From Brenneria alni (GTDB taxonomy: Bacteria > Pseudomonadota > Gammaproteobacteria > Enterobacterales > Enterobacteriaceae): a stretch of DNA of 64,000 nucleotides. This document shows, one piece after another, positions 1-9,628 of this stretch (within the stretch, counting starts at the first letter, position 1; each line of letters opens with the position of its first letter). The stretch covers positions 62,001 through 126,000 of the forward strand of contig NZ_MJLZ01000002.1 of assembly GCF_003666245.1 (NCBI RefSeq), written 5' to 3'. Made by a program: the position numbers and the translations under genes. The notes below the pieces were generated by a model, which had not been told where the DNA came from, did no database searches, and was given only the letters and a program-made list of their open reading frames with translations.

Positions 1-190
1 GATTGAAAGCGCGCTGGCGAAAAAAATCGTTAAGCTGATTAAAGACAGCAAATTGAAAGTGCAGGCTCAAATTCAAGGCGAACAGGTACGGGTGACGGGG
101 AAATCGCGTGATGACTTACAGGGCGCAATGGCGTTGGTACGCGGCGCTGATTTAGGTCAACCTTTCCAGTTCACCAATTTCCGTGATTAA
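1..190 (+). CDS. yajQ: YajQ nucleotide-binding protein, C-terminal part
   Basis: Only the last 62 codons are inside the window; the frame opens at base 2 and stops at TAA 188-190. The translation ends in the family signature [11 protein letters not shown], preceded by [20 protein letters not shown], which matches the C-terminus of the YajQ/DUF520 family. Family members bind nucleotides (cyclic di-GMP in Xanthomonas XC_3703) and are cytoplasmic. It converges with yajR and shares a terminator hairpin with it. The identity is secure; the 5' end lies outside the window. Confidence 0.95.
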   Translation, partial: IESALAKKIVKLIKDSKLKVQAQIQGEQVRVTGKSRDDLQGAMALVRGADLGQPFQFTNFRD

Positions 191-198
191 GTTTTTAT

Positions 199-223
199 TG
201 GCCAGCATTGCTGGCCTGTTTTT
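199..223. terminator. Terminator between convergent yajQ and yajR
   Basis: GGCCAGC (200-206), a 3-nt loop and GCTGGCC (210-216) form a perfect 7-bp stem followed by TGTTTTT. It lies directly after the yajQ stop and overlaps the last codon of yajR, so it can serve yajQ and possibly both genes. Confidence 0.8.
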
Positions 224-1586
224 ACTGCTGGCTGACCAGTTGCTCTAGCTGCTGTCTGTTGATTTTCTTATTATCGATTTTGACGTAGGCGCTGTACTCA
301 TCCGGCACGATAATGACTTCCGCAACGCCGGGCTGGGTACGTATTTTTTGTTCGAGGTCGCTGTTCTTCAAGGCTAAATCGGAAAGTGTGATCCTCAGGC
401 TACTGAGGTAGGGCGGTTCGCGCATGGTGAAGCCTACACACAGCCACAGTGTGGCGATCCCTGCGCCGACCGCGAAGACTATCGCCGCGCCGTACAGATC
501 GAACAGGCCTCCGCCCAGACTGCCGCCGATAGCCACGCCGAGAAACTGTGTCGTGGAGTAAACGCCCATGGCGGTTCCTTTGTATCCGGCGGGAGATTCT
601 TTACTGATAAGCGAAGGTAACAGCGCTTCCATCACGTTAAAGGCCAGAAAGAACAACTGGAGGCCGAAAATAATGTGCCATAGCTGGTTTCCCGCCGACC
701 ACAACACCAGTTCGGCGGCGATAAGCACCATAATGCAGCCAATGAATACCTGTATCATCCGCCGTTTTAATTCGGCATAGATAATGAAGGGAACAACGCC
801 AGCGAATGAAATCAGCATGGTGAACAGATAGACTTTCCAGTGGTCTTGCGGCGCCAGCCCGGCTTGTTCCAGGACTCTTGGCAAGGCAACGAAGCTCGAC
901 ATAAGCAGAATATGTAAACTCATGATGCCGAAGTTCAGCTTCAGCAGGCGGCTATTGGCTAAAACCTTACGGAAGCTGCCACGCACAATGGCCGATTCCC
1001 GGTTCAGCACGTGAGCCGGGGCAGCCGGGATCAGGGTTAAAGTAATCACAATGCCCATCAACGCCAGAGCAGCAATGCCCCAGAATAAAGCCTGCAACCC
1101 AAAAGCATGGGTAACGATAGGGCCGATGACCATCGCAATGGCAAAAGTGACGCCGAAACTGACGCCGATAAACGCCATTGCTTTGGTGCGGTTTTGTTCA
1201 CGGGTGAGATCGGACAGCAACGCCATCACGGCGGCAGAAATTGCGCCGGAACCCTGTAGCGCCCGGCCAAGAATAATACCCCAGATTGAGTCGCTGAGTG
1301 CGGCAATGACGCTGCCTAAGGTAAAAATCAGCAGGCCGCCGACAATCAACGGTTTGCGGCCAATACGATCTGACATCAGGCCGAAGGGAATCTGAAAAAC
1401 CGCCTGCATCAAGCCGTAAATACCAATGGCGATGCCGATGAGTGACTCGCTGGCCCCCTGCAATGCCATGCCGTAGGTGGTCAGAACGGGCAGTACCATG
1501 AACATGCCGAGCATACGCAGCGAAAATACCGTACCTAAGCCCCATGTTGCGCGTAACTCGCCTGGGGTCATTTTGTTGTCGTTCAT
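222..1586 (-). CDS. yajR: YajR family MFS transporter
   Basis: The product is 454 residues, the same length as E. coli YajR. It is an inner-membrane major facilitator protein with 12 predicted helices; the motif A signature GLMSDRIGRKP follows helix 2 (about residues 69-79). The C-terminal 60 or so residues (SLRITLSDLA to the end) are the soluble ferredoxin-like YAM domain typical of YajR. The physiological substrate is not established for the family; drug/proton antiport is an inference from fold. The ATG at 1584-1586 is preceded by a GAGGT ribosome site. It is the first backbone gene left of the inserted effector gene. Confidence 0.93.
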   Translation of the reverse strand: MNDNKMTPGELRATWGLGTVFSLRMLGMFMVLPVLTTYGMALQGASESLIGIAIGIYGLMQAVFQIPFGLMSDRIGRKPLIVGGLLIFTLGSVIAALSDSIWGIILGRALQGSGAISAAVMALLSDLTREQNRTKAMAFIGVSFGVTFAIAMVIGPIVTHAFGLQALFWGIAALALMGIVITLTLIPAAPAHVLNRESAIVRGSFRKVLANSRLLKLNFGIMSLHILLMSSFVALPRVLEQAGLAPQDHWKVYLFTMLISFAGVVPFIIYAELKRRMIQVFIGCIMVLIAAELVLWSAGNQLWHIIFGLQLFFLAFNVMEALLPSLISKESPAGYKGTAMGVYSTTQFLGVAIGGSLGGGLFDLYGAAIVFAVGAGIATLWLCVGFTMREPPYLSSLRITLSDLALKNSDLEQKIRTQPGVAEVIIVPDEYSAYVKIDNKKINRQQLEQLVSQQ

Positions 1587-1646
1587 GGATACCTCGGAAA
1601 AGCAGTCGACGCTATTCTAGTGTGTTATCCGCCATCCCGTAAACGA

Positions 1647-1678
1647 TATACTCTTCATCTTTCAAATTGCAGGTGTGT
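1647..1678 (-). repeat. End fragment of the dispersed intergenic repeat
   Basis: The 32 nt agree at about 29 positions with the reverse complement of the right end of the repeat copy at 46084-46212 (TATACCCTTCATCTTTCAA then GTTGCAGG). The rest of the repeat is missing. It sits between yajR and the 3' end of the Tox-PL-like gene, ending 15 nt before its stop codon. Confidence 0.75.
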
Positions 1679-1692
1679 CGGTTTCATTTTTT

Positions 1693-2457
1693 TTACAGTT
1701 CTTCCCAGTCATTATCTGGAAAATAGGGATGCTCAATCATTTCCCAGGCTTCATTTCTTATATCGGGCGCTTTTCCCGTTATATATATACGCGCTGGCTT
1801 TATGGCACTAGACGCAGCGCCATATAGAGAATCAAATATTTTTTTATCCGCATTGTTATTGAAGTTGTACAATTTATTCTGTTGCCCGTCTACGACTATA
1901 CCGTCGCCAGCATGGTGAATGAAATTCATACAGTGACTGAAATTTTTCTTTTTTAACGGTACTACGATGATAGCTCTTTCACCTTGTTTTATATTCGATA
2001 AAAGCAATGTGGAAACTGATGTATCGGCGGTAACCGGATACTGCTGCATCGCTGCGATATCCTCGCCCAATTCTCCCGCCTCTGTTTTTTCCGCCACGTA
2101 AAAAGTGTTGTAATTGTTGTCAACCATTGCATTGATATTTAGATCAACGGCTTTACTGCAATAGATACAATTACGATGTAAGGAAAGGTTAGCATCCTTC
2201 GCAAAGGATGAGAGGTTAATCAACATCCCCCATTTCTTATGTGGATTGACGTGTTTTGATATATAGCTAAATCCATTTAATACACTGTATTTGGCTTCTG
2301 ATTCAAATTTTGCCGCAAGATGTGCCTGTTCTGACAAGCCGGCTTTGAAGTCAGGTCTATCTCGTATGCTGTCATATAATATCGAAGAATAACTTGAAGA
2401 AGCTAAAGATATTTCCTCGAAACGACCCGTGTCTGCATAAGAAGAAATGCCTTTCAT
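1693..2457 (-). CDS. Putative type III effector with papain-fold (Tox-PL-like) catalytic domain
   Basis: The product is 254 residues with no signal peptide and no membrane segment. The first 35 residues are rich in Ser, Tyr, Thr and Ala, as in type III secretion signals. Residues 96-105 (NCIYCSKAVD) resemble the nucleophile motif of the Tox-PL papain-fold toxin/deamidase family; residues 174-190 (SHCMNFIHHAGDGIVVD) followed by GQ resemble its GHxxN...G...DGQ motif. The candidate triad is C97 (or C100), H175 and D190; the 15-residue His-Asp spacing equals that of OspI (H145/D160) and AvrPphB (H212/D227). The activity could be protease or glutamine deamidase; sequence alone does not decide. The ATG at 2457 has a GAGAGAG ribosome site. 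The gene is AT-rich relative to neighbours, has a hrp-type promoter 130 nt upstream and a repeat fragment at its 3' end. I recognise the fold motifs, not a named effector. Confidence 0.72.
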   Translation of the reverse strand: MKGISSYADTGRFEEISLASSSYSSILYDSIRDRPDFKAGLSEQAHLAAKFESEAKYSVLNGFSYISKHVNPHKKWGMLINLSSFAKDANLSLHRNCIYCSKAVDLNINAMVDNNYNTFYVAEKTEAGELGEDIAAMQQYPVTADTSVSTLLLSNIKQGERAIIVVPLKKKNFSHCMNFIHHAGDGIVVDGQQNKLYNFNNNADKKIFDSLYGAASSAIKPARIYITGKAPDIRNEAWEMIEHPYFPDNDWEEL

Positions 2458-2810
2458 CTAACTCTCTCATTAAATGATTTATTGCTTTATATAACAATAT
2501 CTTATTTTTTGGCAGATAGATAATGGCATGTAGAGCATAAGCGCCTTGCTCTTTCACGACATGAAAGATGCGTATTCCCTATTTGCTGAGTGGCAGCAAG
2601 GCTCGATAAGTTCCCGAAAGTGTATGACACAGCTAATGGCTATTGATTCCCGTTTATCCCCTCCAGAACGACTACCGGGTGCGGCTGCATCTGAAAAGCG
2701 CTGCGAAAAAAGCCAGTATATTTTACATGCAGGTATAGCGGTGATCTCAAAAATCAATCGGGTATAGCTTTGTTAGGTGATCTGGCAGGGCTGGGCAGGT
2801 GGCAAAGAGA
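2458..2810. other. Gene-free stretch upstream of the putative effector
   Basis: About 350 nt between the effector start and the cyo terminator. It holds the hrp box and the leader of the effector gene. Short open frames on both strands (for example 2546-2767 on plus) show no recognisable domain and I do not count them as genes. Confidence 0.5.
2587..2614 (-). promoter_or_regulatory. HrpL-type hrp box upstream of the Tox-PL-like gene
   Basis: Read on the minus strand, GGAACT (2614-2609), a 15-nt spacer and CCACTCA (2593-2587) match the HrpL consensus GGAACC-N15/16-CCACNNA with one mismatch. It lies 130 nt upstream of the ATG at 2457, in the right direction, with no gene between. HrpL drives type III secretion genes in plant pathogens of this order. 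Confidence 0.7.
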
Positions 2811-2812
2811 AA

Positions 2813-2844
2813 AAGAAAAACAGGCGGAAAATGCCGCCTGTTTT
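2813..2844 (-). terminator. Terminator of the cyo operon
   Basis: CAGGCGG (2821-2827), a 6-nt loop and CCGCCTG (2834-2840) form a perfect stem. On the minus strand it is followed by a run of T (AAAAA at 2816-2820 on plus). It lies just beyond the cyoE stop codon. Confidence 0.8.
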
Positions 2845-2870
2845 CATAATGGGCAATACTAATTTGTCTG

Positions 2871-3758
2871 CTAACGCAGATAGGTCAACAAGACTTCATG
2901 TGCTGGCGCGATGGAATCAACAGACATCATCACGCTCAGTGAGGTAATGGCGACAATGGAAAACACGAACAGTTTTTTTGCCCATACCCGATCGTCATTG
3001 GCATTTTTATAGCCCGACAGCGCCATACCCAGCCACCATACGCTGACTGCTGCGGCAACCACCAGATATTTATAACCGGCGTAACCGCCCAACGAGAGCA
3101 TTAGTGTGGCAATCATAAACGCCAGGATATAAAGCGTGATATGGTTTTTCGCCACAGAAATACCTTTTACTACCGGCAATACCGGAATATTGGCGGCCTG
3201 ATAATCTTTAAAACGGAAAATCGCAATCGCATAAGAGTGAGGCATCTGCCACAGGCTGAAAATCAGCAGTAAAATCAGTGCGCCCGCATCGAACTGGTTG
3301 CTGACGGCACAATAGCCGATAACCGGTGGCGCCGCGCCGGACAGACTACCGATTAGTGTGCCGTAAACGGAATGGCGCTTCATGTACAGACTATAAATAC
3401 CGACATAAACCACGAAGCCCATCACTGCCAGCCACATGGCCAGCGGATTGGCAGCGATATACAGGAGCGCAAATCCGGCAACACCCAACAAAGAAGCGTA
3501 AACCAGAGTCACTTTCAGCGGAATCAGCCCCTTCACCATAACCCTGTTTTTGGTTCTTTCCATTTTTTTGTCGATATCGCGGTCGATAACGTTGTTAAAC
3601 ACACAACCCGACGCAACGACCAGTGATACGCCAAACAGCGTGGAAAGAAAAAGGGTGTAATCAATGCTGCCTTGCGCGGCAAGGAGAAATCCGCCGATGA
3701 CAGAAATCAGATTACCGAAAATAATTCCTGGTTTAGCGACTTGCAGGTATTTAATCAT
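2871..3758 (-). CDS. cyoE: Protoheme IX farnesyltransferase (heme O synthase)
   Basis: The product of 295 residues is an inner-membrane UbiA-family prenyltransferase that adds a farnesyl group to heme b to give heme O for cytochrome bo3. The first prenyl-diphosphate/Mg motif [15 protein letters not shown] is at about residues 55-69, and the second conserved loop has [20 protein letters not shown] at about residues 176-195. Nine or so hydrophobic segments are visible. It is the last gene of cyoABCDE, 14 nt after cyoD, and is followed by the operon terminator. Confidence 0.97.
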   Translation of the reverse strand: MIKYLQVAKPGIIFGNLISVIGGFLLAAQGSIDYTLFLSTLFGVSLVVASGCVFNNVIDRDIDKKMERTKNRVMVKGLIPLKVTLVYASLLGVAGFALLYIAANPLAMWLAVMGFVVYVGIYSLYMKRHSVYGTLIGSLSGAAPPVIGYCAVSNQFDAGALILLLIFSLWQMPHSYAIAIFRFKDYQAANIPVLPVVKGISVAKNHITLYILAFMIATLMLSLGGYAGYKYLVVAAAVSVWWLGMALSGYKNANDDRVWAKKLFVFSIVAITSLSVMMSVDSIAPAHEVLLTYLR

Positions 3759-3772
3759 CTTTTACGGCTCGG

Positions 3773-4105
3773 TTACTGGATCATCATATTGGCGTGCGTA
3801 TTCCACATAATCCATATGGAACCCACGACGACAATCGCGATAATCAGGACGGTGAACGCAAGGGCCACCACGTTCCAGCGATCTTCGGAGGCGGAACTCA
3901 GATGCAGGAAATACACCAGATGCACCAGAATCTGGACAACGGCGCACCCCACAACGGTCAGTATGATGACGTTATGTGAGGCTGAACCGGTCATGACCAT
4001 TGCAAAAGGAATAACGGTCAGGATAACGGATAGAACAAAACCTATCAGATAGGATTTGACGCTACCGTGGCTGGCGCCTGCATGATCGGTTGTTGAATGA
4101 CTCAT
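3773..4105 (-). CDS. cyoD: Cytochrome bo3 ubiquinol oxidase subunit IV
   Basis: The 110-residue product has three membrane segments after a short hydrophilic N-terminus ([14 protein letters not shown]) and is the small subunit that assists assembly of CuB in the oxidase. I chose the ATG at 4105 because it gives the normal family length and start; a longer frame from 4150 would read backwards into cyoC. The start codon overlaps the cyoC stop by one base, indicating translational coupling. Confidence 0.95.
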   Translation of the reverse strand: MSHSTTDHAGASHGSVKSYLIGFVLSVILTVIPFAMVMTGSASHNVIILTVVGCAVVQILVHLVYFLHLSSASEDRWNVVALAFTVLIIAIVVVGSIWIMWNTHANMMIQ

Positions 4106-4719
4106 TACATCGCCCCCATCAGATAAACAACGGTGAAGACACAAATCCATACCACATCAAGGAAGTGCCAGAACAGGCTCAGGCACATCAGGCGGGTTTT
4201 ATTGGTTGTGGTCAGACCACGGCTGGAAACCTGAGCCATCATGATGATGAGCCAGATAAGACCGGCGGTAACGTGGATACCGTGCGTACCTACCAGCGCA
4301 AAGAACGCCGACAGGAAAGCACTGCGATCCGGGCCAAAACCTTCAGCAATCAGGTGATGGAATTCATAGATTTCCATCGCGATAAATGCCAGGCCAAACA
4401 GGAACGTCATTCCCAGCCAGGCGTTAACTTGTGACTTGTTGCCTTTGTTCATGGCGATCATCGCCATACCATAGGTAATACTGCTGAACAACAGGAAAAA
4501 GGTTTCGACCAAAACGAAAGGCAGTTCGAAAATATCCTTGCCACTAGGGCCGCCCGCCGTACCATTGACCAGCACAGCATAGGTTGCGAATAATGACGCA
4601 AACAAAATGCAGTCGCTCATCAGGTAGATCCAAAAGCCGAAAACTTTGGTGGCGCCTGCATCATGATGCCCATGCTCGGCATGGGCTGCACTATGGTTAG
4701 TCAGAGTTTCAGTTGACAT
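4105..4719 (-). CDS. cyoC: Cytochrome bo3 ubiquinol oxidase subunit III
   Basis: The 204-residue product has five membrane helices and belongs to the heme-copper oxidase subunit III family, with the conserved segment [13 protein letters not shown] (about residues 143-155). It stabilises subunit I in the inner membrane. The start overlaps the end of cyoB by 11 nt and the stop overlaps cyoD by one. Confidence 0.97.
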   Translation of the reverse strand: MSTETLTNHSAAHAEHGHHDAGATKVFGFWIYLMSDCILFASLFATYAVLVNGTAGGPSGKDIFELPFVLVETFFLLFSSITYGMAMIAMNKGNKSQVNAWLGMTFLFGLAFIAMEIYEFHHLIAEGFGPDRSAFLSAFFALVGTHGIHVTAGLIWLIIMMAQVSSRGLTTTNKTRLMCLSLFWHFLDVVWICVFTVVYLMGAM

Positions 4720-6700
4720 GTTTCAGACCCGCTTTGCTGAGTTGATCAAAATTCTGATTCTCAATTTGCTCGACTTCTTTAACCGGAACGTAGTAGTCAA
4801 CGTCCTGATTAAAGCTATGTATGATCCAGGTCACGATCATGCCGGCAAAGCCGATAATTGCCAGCCACCAGATGTGCCAAATCATGGCAAAACCGAACAC
4901 CAGACTGAAAGCTGAAATGATCACGCCCGCACCGGTATTTTTCGGCATATGGATCGCTTCATAGCCAGCAGGTTTCCGGTAGGCCTCGCCTTTCTCTTTG
5001 GCATCCCAGAATGCATCGCGATCGTGAACGTGTGGTACGGTAGCAAAGTTATAGAATGGAGCCGGAGAAGAGGTTGACCATTCCAGGGTACGTCCATCCC
5101 ACGGGTCGCCGGTCAGGTCGCGGTTCTGGTGGCGATCGCGGATACTGACGTAGAACTGCATCACCTGGCACAGTACGCCGATGCCAATTAACACCGCACC
5201 GATAGAAGCCACAACCAGCAGAGGATGGAACTCAGGGTTGATTTGCTGACTTAAACGGCGGGTCATACCCATGAAACCCAGCACATACAGCGGCATAAAG
5301 GCGACAAAGAAGCCGACGATCCAGAACCAGAAAGCGCGTTTACCCCAGGTTTCGTTCAGGGTGAAACCGAAGGCTTTCGGGAACCAGTAAGTAATACCGG
5401 CAAAGCATCCGAATACCACACCGCCGATGATCACGTTATGGAAGTGAGCAATCAGGAACAGGCTGTTATGCAGGACGAAGTTGGCGCCCGGTACAGCCAG
5501 CAGTACCCCCGTCATCCCACCGATGGAGAAGGTGATGATGAAGCCGGTGGTCCACAGCATGGTGGAGTGAGACTGGATACGGCCCTGATACATGGTGAAC
5601 AGCCAGTTGAATATTTTAACCCCGGTCGGGATTGAGATAATCATGGTGGCGATACCAAAGAAGGCGTTGACGTTAGCGCCAGATCCCATGGTGAAGAAGT
5701 GGTGCAGCCAGACGACGAACGACAGTACGGTAATCGCAATAGTCGCCCACACCAGCGACGTGTAGCCAAACAGACGTTTTTTACAGAATGTGGCCACCAC
5801 TTCAGAGTAGATACCGAATACCGGCAGAACCAGAATATAAACCTCAGGATGACCCCAGGCCCAAATCAGGTTGATGTACATCATCATGTTGCCGCCCATA
5901 TCATTGGTAAAGAAATGGGTGCCGAGGTAACGGTCAAGCGTGAGCAACGCGATAGTCACCGTCAATATCGGGAATGCGGCAATAATCAGGACGTTGGTGC
6001 ACAGCGCCGTCCAGGTAAATACCGGCATTTTCATCAGCGACATGCCCGGTGCGCGCATTTTCATGATGGTGGCGAAGAAGTTAACGCCGGTCAGCGTGGT
6101 GCCTAAACCGGATATCTGCAAGCTCCATATCCAGTAATCGACCCCGACGCCGGGACTATACTCCTTACCGGAAAGCGGTGGATAAGCCACCCAGCCCGTC
6201 TGTGCGAACTCACCCACCCCGAGAGAGATGTTGATCAGAATCACACCCGCCACGAACAGCCAGAAACTGAGCGAGTTCAGGAACGGAAAGGCAACGTCGC
6301 GGGCGCCGATTTGCAATGGAACCGCCAGGTTCATCAAACCAACCACAAACGGCGTCGCCACGAAGAAAATCATGATAACGCCGTGGGCGGTGAAGATCTG
6401 ATCGTAGTGGTGTGCGTTGAGAAAGCCAGCTTCACCCGCGGAGGACAGAACCTGCTGACCACGCATCATAATGGCATCGGCAAAACCACGCAGCATCATC
6501 ACAAAGGCAACGATGACATACATGATACCGATCTTCTTGTGATCTACGGACGTGAACCACTCCGCCCATAACCATTTCCATTTACCGAAATAGGTTAATG
6601 CCGCCAGCAGCGCCAGCCCACCGACAATGATCGCCGCCACGGTGACCATAATGATAGGTTCATGATACGGAATCGCATCAAGTGTAAGTTTTCCGAACAT
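4709..6700 (-). CDS. cyoB: Cytochrome bo3 ubiquinol oxidase subunit I
   Basis: The 663-residue product (same length as E. coli CyoB) is the catalytic proton-pumping subunit that oxidises ubiquinol and reduces oxygen. Heme and CuB ligands are all visible: the His of [11 protein letters not shown], the His and Tyr of [12 protein letters not shown] (cross-linked pair), the double His of WLHHFF, and HFHN near helix X (equivalent to H106, H284/Y288, H333/H334 and H419/H421). It starts 4 nt after cyoA. Confidence 0.98.
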   Translation of the reverse strand: MFGKLTLDAIPYHEPIIMVTVAAIIVGGLALLAALTYFGKWKWLWAEWFTSVDHKKIGIMYVIVAFVMMLRGFADAIMMRGQQVLSSAGEAGFLNAHHYDQIFTAHGVIMIFFVATPFVVGLMNLAVPLQIGARDVAFPFLNSLSFWLFVAGVILINISLGVGEFAQTGWVAYPPLSGKEYSPGVGVDYWIWSLQISGLGTTLTGVNFFATIMKMRAPGMSLMKMPVFTWTALCTNVLIIAAFPILTVTIALLTLDRYLGTHFFTNDMGGNMMMYINLIWAWGHPEVYILVLPVFGIYSEVVATFCKKRLFGYTSLVWATIAITVLSFVVWLHHFFTMGSGANVNAFFGIATMIISIPTGVKIFNWLFTMYQGRIQSHSTMLWTTGFIITFSIGGMTGVLLAVPGANFVLHNSLFLIAHFHNVIIGGVVFGCFAGITYWFPKAFGFTLNETWGKRAFWFWIVGFFVAFMPLYVLGFMGMTRRLSQQINPEFHPLLVVASIGAVLIGIGVLCQVMQFYVSIRDRHQNRDLTGDPWDGRTLEWSTSSPAPFYNFATVPHVHDRDAFWDAKEKGEAYRKPAGYEAIHMPKNTGAGVIISAFSLVFGFAMIWHIWWLAIIGFAGMIVTWIIHSFNQDVDYYVPVKEVEQIENQNFDQLSKAGLKHVN

Positions 6701-6704
6701 CGTA

Positions 6705-7667
6705 TTATCCCTCGGCTCCTTGGTGCGAACTGTGCTCGCCCATGTTCATACTTTCACTGTGCTGCATGTTTTCATCGTGCTTCATGCCTTCACCATGATG
6801 CTGCATGTTCATGTTGTCGCCTGTGAATTTGAGAATAATATTCCTGAATAAATCAGGTTGAACCTCAGAGAAGTATTCTACGGGATGATATTCACTTGGC
6901 TGCGCCAGCTTATTGAACTCATCCATGCTGTTGAGTGTTTTGGAAGATGCACGGACATTCGCCACCCATTGGTCAAATTCCTGCTGGCTTGGCGTGGCTA
7001 TGGCGGTGAATTTCATGCCGGAGAAGCCTTTTCCGCTGTAACCACCGGAAATACCGTCATATTTACCCGGTTCATTGGCAATCAGATGCAGCTTGGTTTG
7101 CATACCGGCCATGGCATAGATTTGCCCGCCGAGGCGCGGAATGAAAAACGAGTTCATCACTGAATCAGAGGTGATTTTAAATGCAACGGGTACGTTTGCC
7201 GGAAAAGCAAGCTCGTTAACGCTGGCAATCCCCAGATCCGGGTAGATAAACAGCCATTTCCAGTCGAGCGAAACCACGTCGACATTAATTGGTTTAACGT
7301 CTGATTCCAAAGGTTTATAGGGATCAAGCGCATGGGTCGTCTTCCAGGTAATCGTAGCAAGAATAACGATAATGATAATTGGCACTGTCCAGACAACAGC
7401 TTCGATCTTGTTGGAGTGGGACCAGTTTGGTGTGTACTTTGCTTTTTCATTGGAAGCTCTGAACTTCCAGGCAAAGGCGATAGTCATAATAATGACGGGA
7501 ACAACAACGATCAACATCAGCCCGATGGCAGTCAGTATTAACGATCTTTGCTCTAACCCGACTTGTCCTTTGGGGTTCATCAATGCCATATCGCAGCCGC
7601 TGAGTAGCACTGTAGCTGCAAATAAAGACAACATCCCAAAAATTTTATTGTAGTTCCTGAGTCTCAT
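6705..7667 (-). CDS. cyoA: Cytochrome bo3 ubiquinol oxidase subunit II
   Basis: The 320-residue product is the subunit II lipoprotein: a lipobox LLSGC puts the lipidated Cys at residue 25. Two membrane helices follow, then a cupredoxin-like periplasmic domain without the CuA ligands, as expected for quinol oxidases. The C-terminal 40 residues are rich in Met and His ([20 protein letters not shown]), a tail also seen in E. coli CyoA in milder form. It is the first gene of the cyo operon. Confidence 0.97.
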   Translation of the reverse strand: MRLRNYNKIFGMLSLFAATVLLSGCDMALMNPKGQVGLEQRSLILTAIGLMLIVVVPVIIMTIAFAWKFRASNEKAKYTPNWSHSNKIEAVVWTVPIIIIVILATITWKTTHALDPYKPLESDVKPINVDVVSLDWKWLFIYPDLGIASVNELAFPANVPVAFKITSDSVMNSFFIPRLGGQIYAMAGMQTKLHLIANEPGKYDGISGGYSGKGFSGMKFTAIATPSQQEFDQWVANVRASSKTLNSMDEFNKLAQPSEYHPVEYFSEVQPDLFRNIILKFTGDNMNMQHHGEGMKHDENMQHSESMNMGEHSSHQGAEG

Positions 7668-8081
7668 CTAGCGACCTCAATTACAAGGGCTCTATTGTCA
7701 TTTCACGCGAGCGGGCATTTTACGGGAAGGTTACTGTACTGTAAACATGATTAAGTTTATGTCAGCCGATTGTTGCTGTTTTTTGCACTGGAAGTCACAG
7801 AGACAGCGGTAAATAAAAAATGGTATTTAAAAACAGGTAATTAACAATTTACCCAGGCAAAAGTATGGATTGATAATAAAAAATTACAACCAATACTGAC
7901 TTTTATTTTCAACAGAGTAGCAATTTTTGTTACAGAGAGATTTTGTCAAAAAATGAAATGAATTCGCGGAAAATGTTTCCCACTGTGAAATAACGCCTTT
8001 CTTACCAGAATATTAAGAAAAAAATAATTCAATAAGGGGATAACACCGCAGAATAATGCGCTTTTGTCCCGTTAACACCAC
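7668..8081. other. AT-rich leader and promoter region of cyoABCDE
   Basis: This 414-nt stretch between ampG (3' end) and cyoA holds no gene. It is very AT-rich in its right half. The only site I can name is an ArcA-like box at 7837-7846. ampG has no clear terminator here. Confidence 0.6.
7837..7846 (-). promoter_or_regulatory. Candidate ArcA box upstream of cyoA
   Basis: On the minus strand the ten bases read TGTTAATTAC, nine of ten matching the ArcA box (A/T)GTTAATTA(A/T). ArcA represses cyo under low oxygen in E. coli, and the site is about 170 nt upstream of the cyoA start. Confidence 0.45.
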
Positions 8082-9566
8082 TTAGCCGGAACGGTTCATG
8101 GGCGATCGCAACGAGAGATAATCCAGTAGGCTGCCCAGTATAATGCCCAGCAGCGCCAGCCCCCCGCCCGCCATCAGTAAGTAATCGGCCAGAAGCGGAT
8201 GGGTCGTCCACCCTACTGTATTGGTTATCAGCAGTACTAACCACAAACCCAGCAGGCATGAACCAATAGCGAGCGTACGCAATGCCCCGCTGTAATAACG
8301 GGGAAAGGTGTTGCGTAACAGGAAAGCGTCGGTTTTTTGCGTGTATTCCAAAGTACTTCTGCACACCATTAAAAGAAACAGGCCTGGCAAGGCGGCGACG
8401 ATCGAAAACAGATAAAACCATGCCCAGCCATGAGCTTCAACAAACCAGCCGGCAATGGGGCCGACATATACTCTTCCCACGGCGGATAGGGCCGATAGCA
8501 AAGCAAACTGGGTGGCGGAAAACGATTTGTGGCATAGCGTCATTAATAATGCAACAAACGCCGCGGTTCCCATCCCGCCACAAAGGTTTTCCAGAAAAAC
8601 GGCGCTGCCCATGGTGAACATGCTTTTATCGGTGATGGCTAACAACCAGTAGCCAGCATTGGAAACCGCCTGCAAAATACCAAACAGCATCAATGCTCTG
8701 AACAAGGTAAGCCGTTGCATCAGCAATCCGCCGTAAACCGCGCCGACAATGGTGGCAAATAACCCCAGTGTTTTGTTTACCAGACCGACATCTCCGGCAT
8801 TAAAGCCCACGCCGCGAATAAGGAACGTCGTGGTCAAACTGACAGCGAAAGCATCGCCTAATTTGTACAACACGATCAAAAGTAAGATCAGCCAGGCGTT
8901 GTTACGCCCAAAAAAGTCACGTAAAGGTGCAACGATAGCCTGTTCCATCGTGCGCGGCGCTGGCTGGCTGTTATTCGGTTCTGGTGCCAGCAGGGTGGAA
9001 AGCACACCGATTAACATTAATCCTGCCATCAGCCAGTAAGTCGCCTGCCAGCCTAATAACCTGTCCGCAATCCACAACGCCAGGCCGCCGGAAACCAGCA
9101 TGGCTAACCGATAACCTAATACAGATACCGCAGCGCCGGTTCCGCGCTCTTCCGGCGGGAGCAGGTCGGTTTTATAGGCATCAAAAACAATATCCTGCGA
9201 GGCCGAGCAAAACGCAACCAGCACCGCCAGCGCGGCCAGCCACCAGAGGTCATGTGCAGGATTCATAAAACCCATGCAGATAATCGCGACGACCAATAAA
9301 AGCTGACTGAGCAGTAACCACCCCCGACGCCTGCCGAAAAAAGGCGGGGTATAGCGATCCATCAGCGGCGACCACAGAAATTTAAATACGTATGCCTGAC
9401 CAACCAAAGAGAAAAATCCGATGGTTTTCAGATCAACATTTTCTACCGTCATCCAGGCTTGCAGTGTGCCGGAGGTCAGCGCCAGTGGTAAACCTGAGGC
9501 AAAGCCCAGTAGCAGCAGAAAAAGTGAATTACGTTGATTAAATAAATTAATGATACGACTTAACAT
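8082..9566 (-). CDS. ampG: Muropeptide permease AmpG
   Basis: The 494-residue inner-membrane MFS protein imports GlcNAc-anhydro-muropeptides for cell-wall recycling and so controls AmpC induction in species that have ampR. It matches AmpG at the start (RNSLFLLLLGFASGLPLALT) and in the segment FLWSPLMDRYTPPFFGRRRG. It lies 62 nt downstream of yajG in the same direction, separated by a strong hairpin, an arrangement conserved with E. coli. Confidence 0.96.
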   Translation of the reverse strand: MLSRIINLFNQRNSLFLLLLGFASGLPLALTSGTLQAWMTVENVDLKTIGFFSLVGQAYVFKFLWSPLMDRYTPPFFGRRRGWLLLSQLLLVVAIICMGFMNPAHDLWWLAALAVLVAFCSASQDIVFDAYKTDLLPPEERGTGAAVSVLGYRLAMLVSGGLALWIADRLLGWQATYWLMAGLMLIGVLSTLLAPEPNNSQPAPRTMEQAIVAPLRDFFGRNNAWLILLLIVLYKLGDAFAVSLTTTFLIRGVGFNAGDVGLVNKTLGLFATIVGAVYGGLLMQRLTLFRALMLFGILQAVSNAGYWLLAITDKSMFTMGSAVFLENLCGGMGTAAFVALLMTLCHKSFSATQFALLSALSAVGRVYVGPIAGWFVEAHGWAWFYLFSIVAALPGLFLLMVCRSTLEYTQKTDAFLLRNTFPRYYSGALRTLAIGSCLLGLWLVLLITNTVGWTTHPLLADYLLMAGGGLALLGIILGSLLDYLSLRSPMNRSG

Positions 9567-9576
9567 GAAAGATCCT

Positions 9577-9614
9577 TTCCCTTGCTCCGCAGGGAAGGTT
9601 GCGGAGCAAGGGAA
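9577..9614 (-). repeat. 15-bp perfect inverted repeat between yajG and ampG
   Basis: TTCCCTTGCTCCGCA (9577-9591) and TGCGGAGCAAGGGAA (9600-9614) pair perfectly around an 8-nt loop. In the minus-strand transcript it follows the yajG stop, and its base is fused to the ampG ribosome site (GGGAAAGGATC, then ATG at 9566). It lacks a T run, so it is more likely an mRNA stabiliser or translation element than a terminator. Confidence 0.85.
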
Positions 9615-9628
9615 GCGGAGTGAAAGAA

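Noticed and set aside
2546..2767. A 73-codon frame upstream of the Tox-PL-like gene, possibly a secretion chaperone
   Set aside because: It runs opposite to the effector, contains the hrp box, has no acidic amphipathic chaperone profile and no recognisable domain; probably chance.
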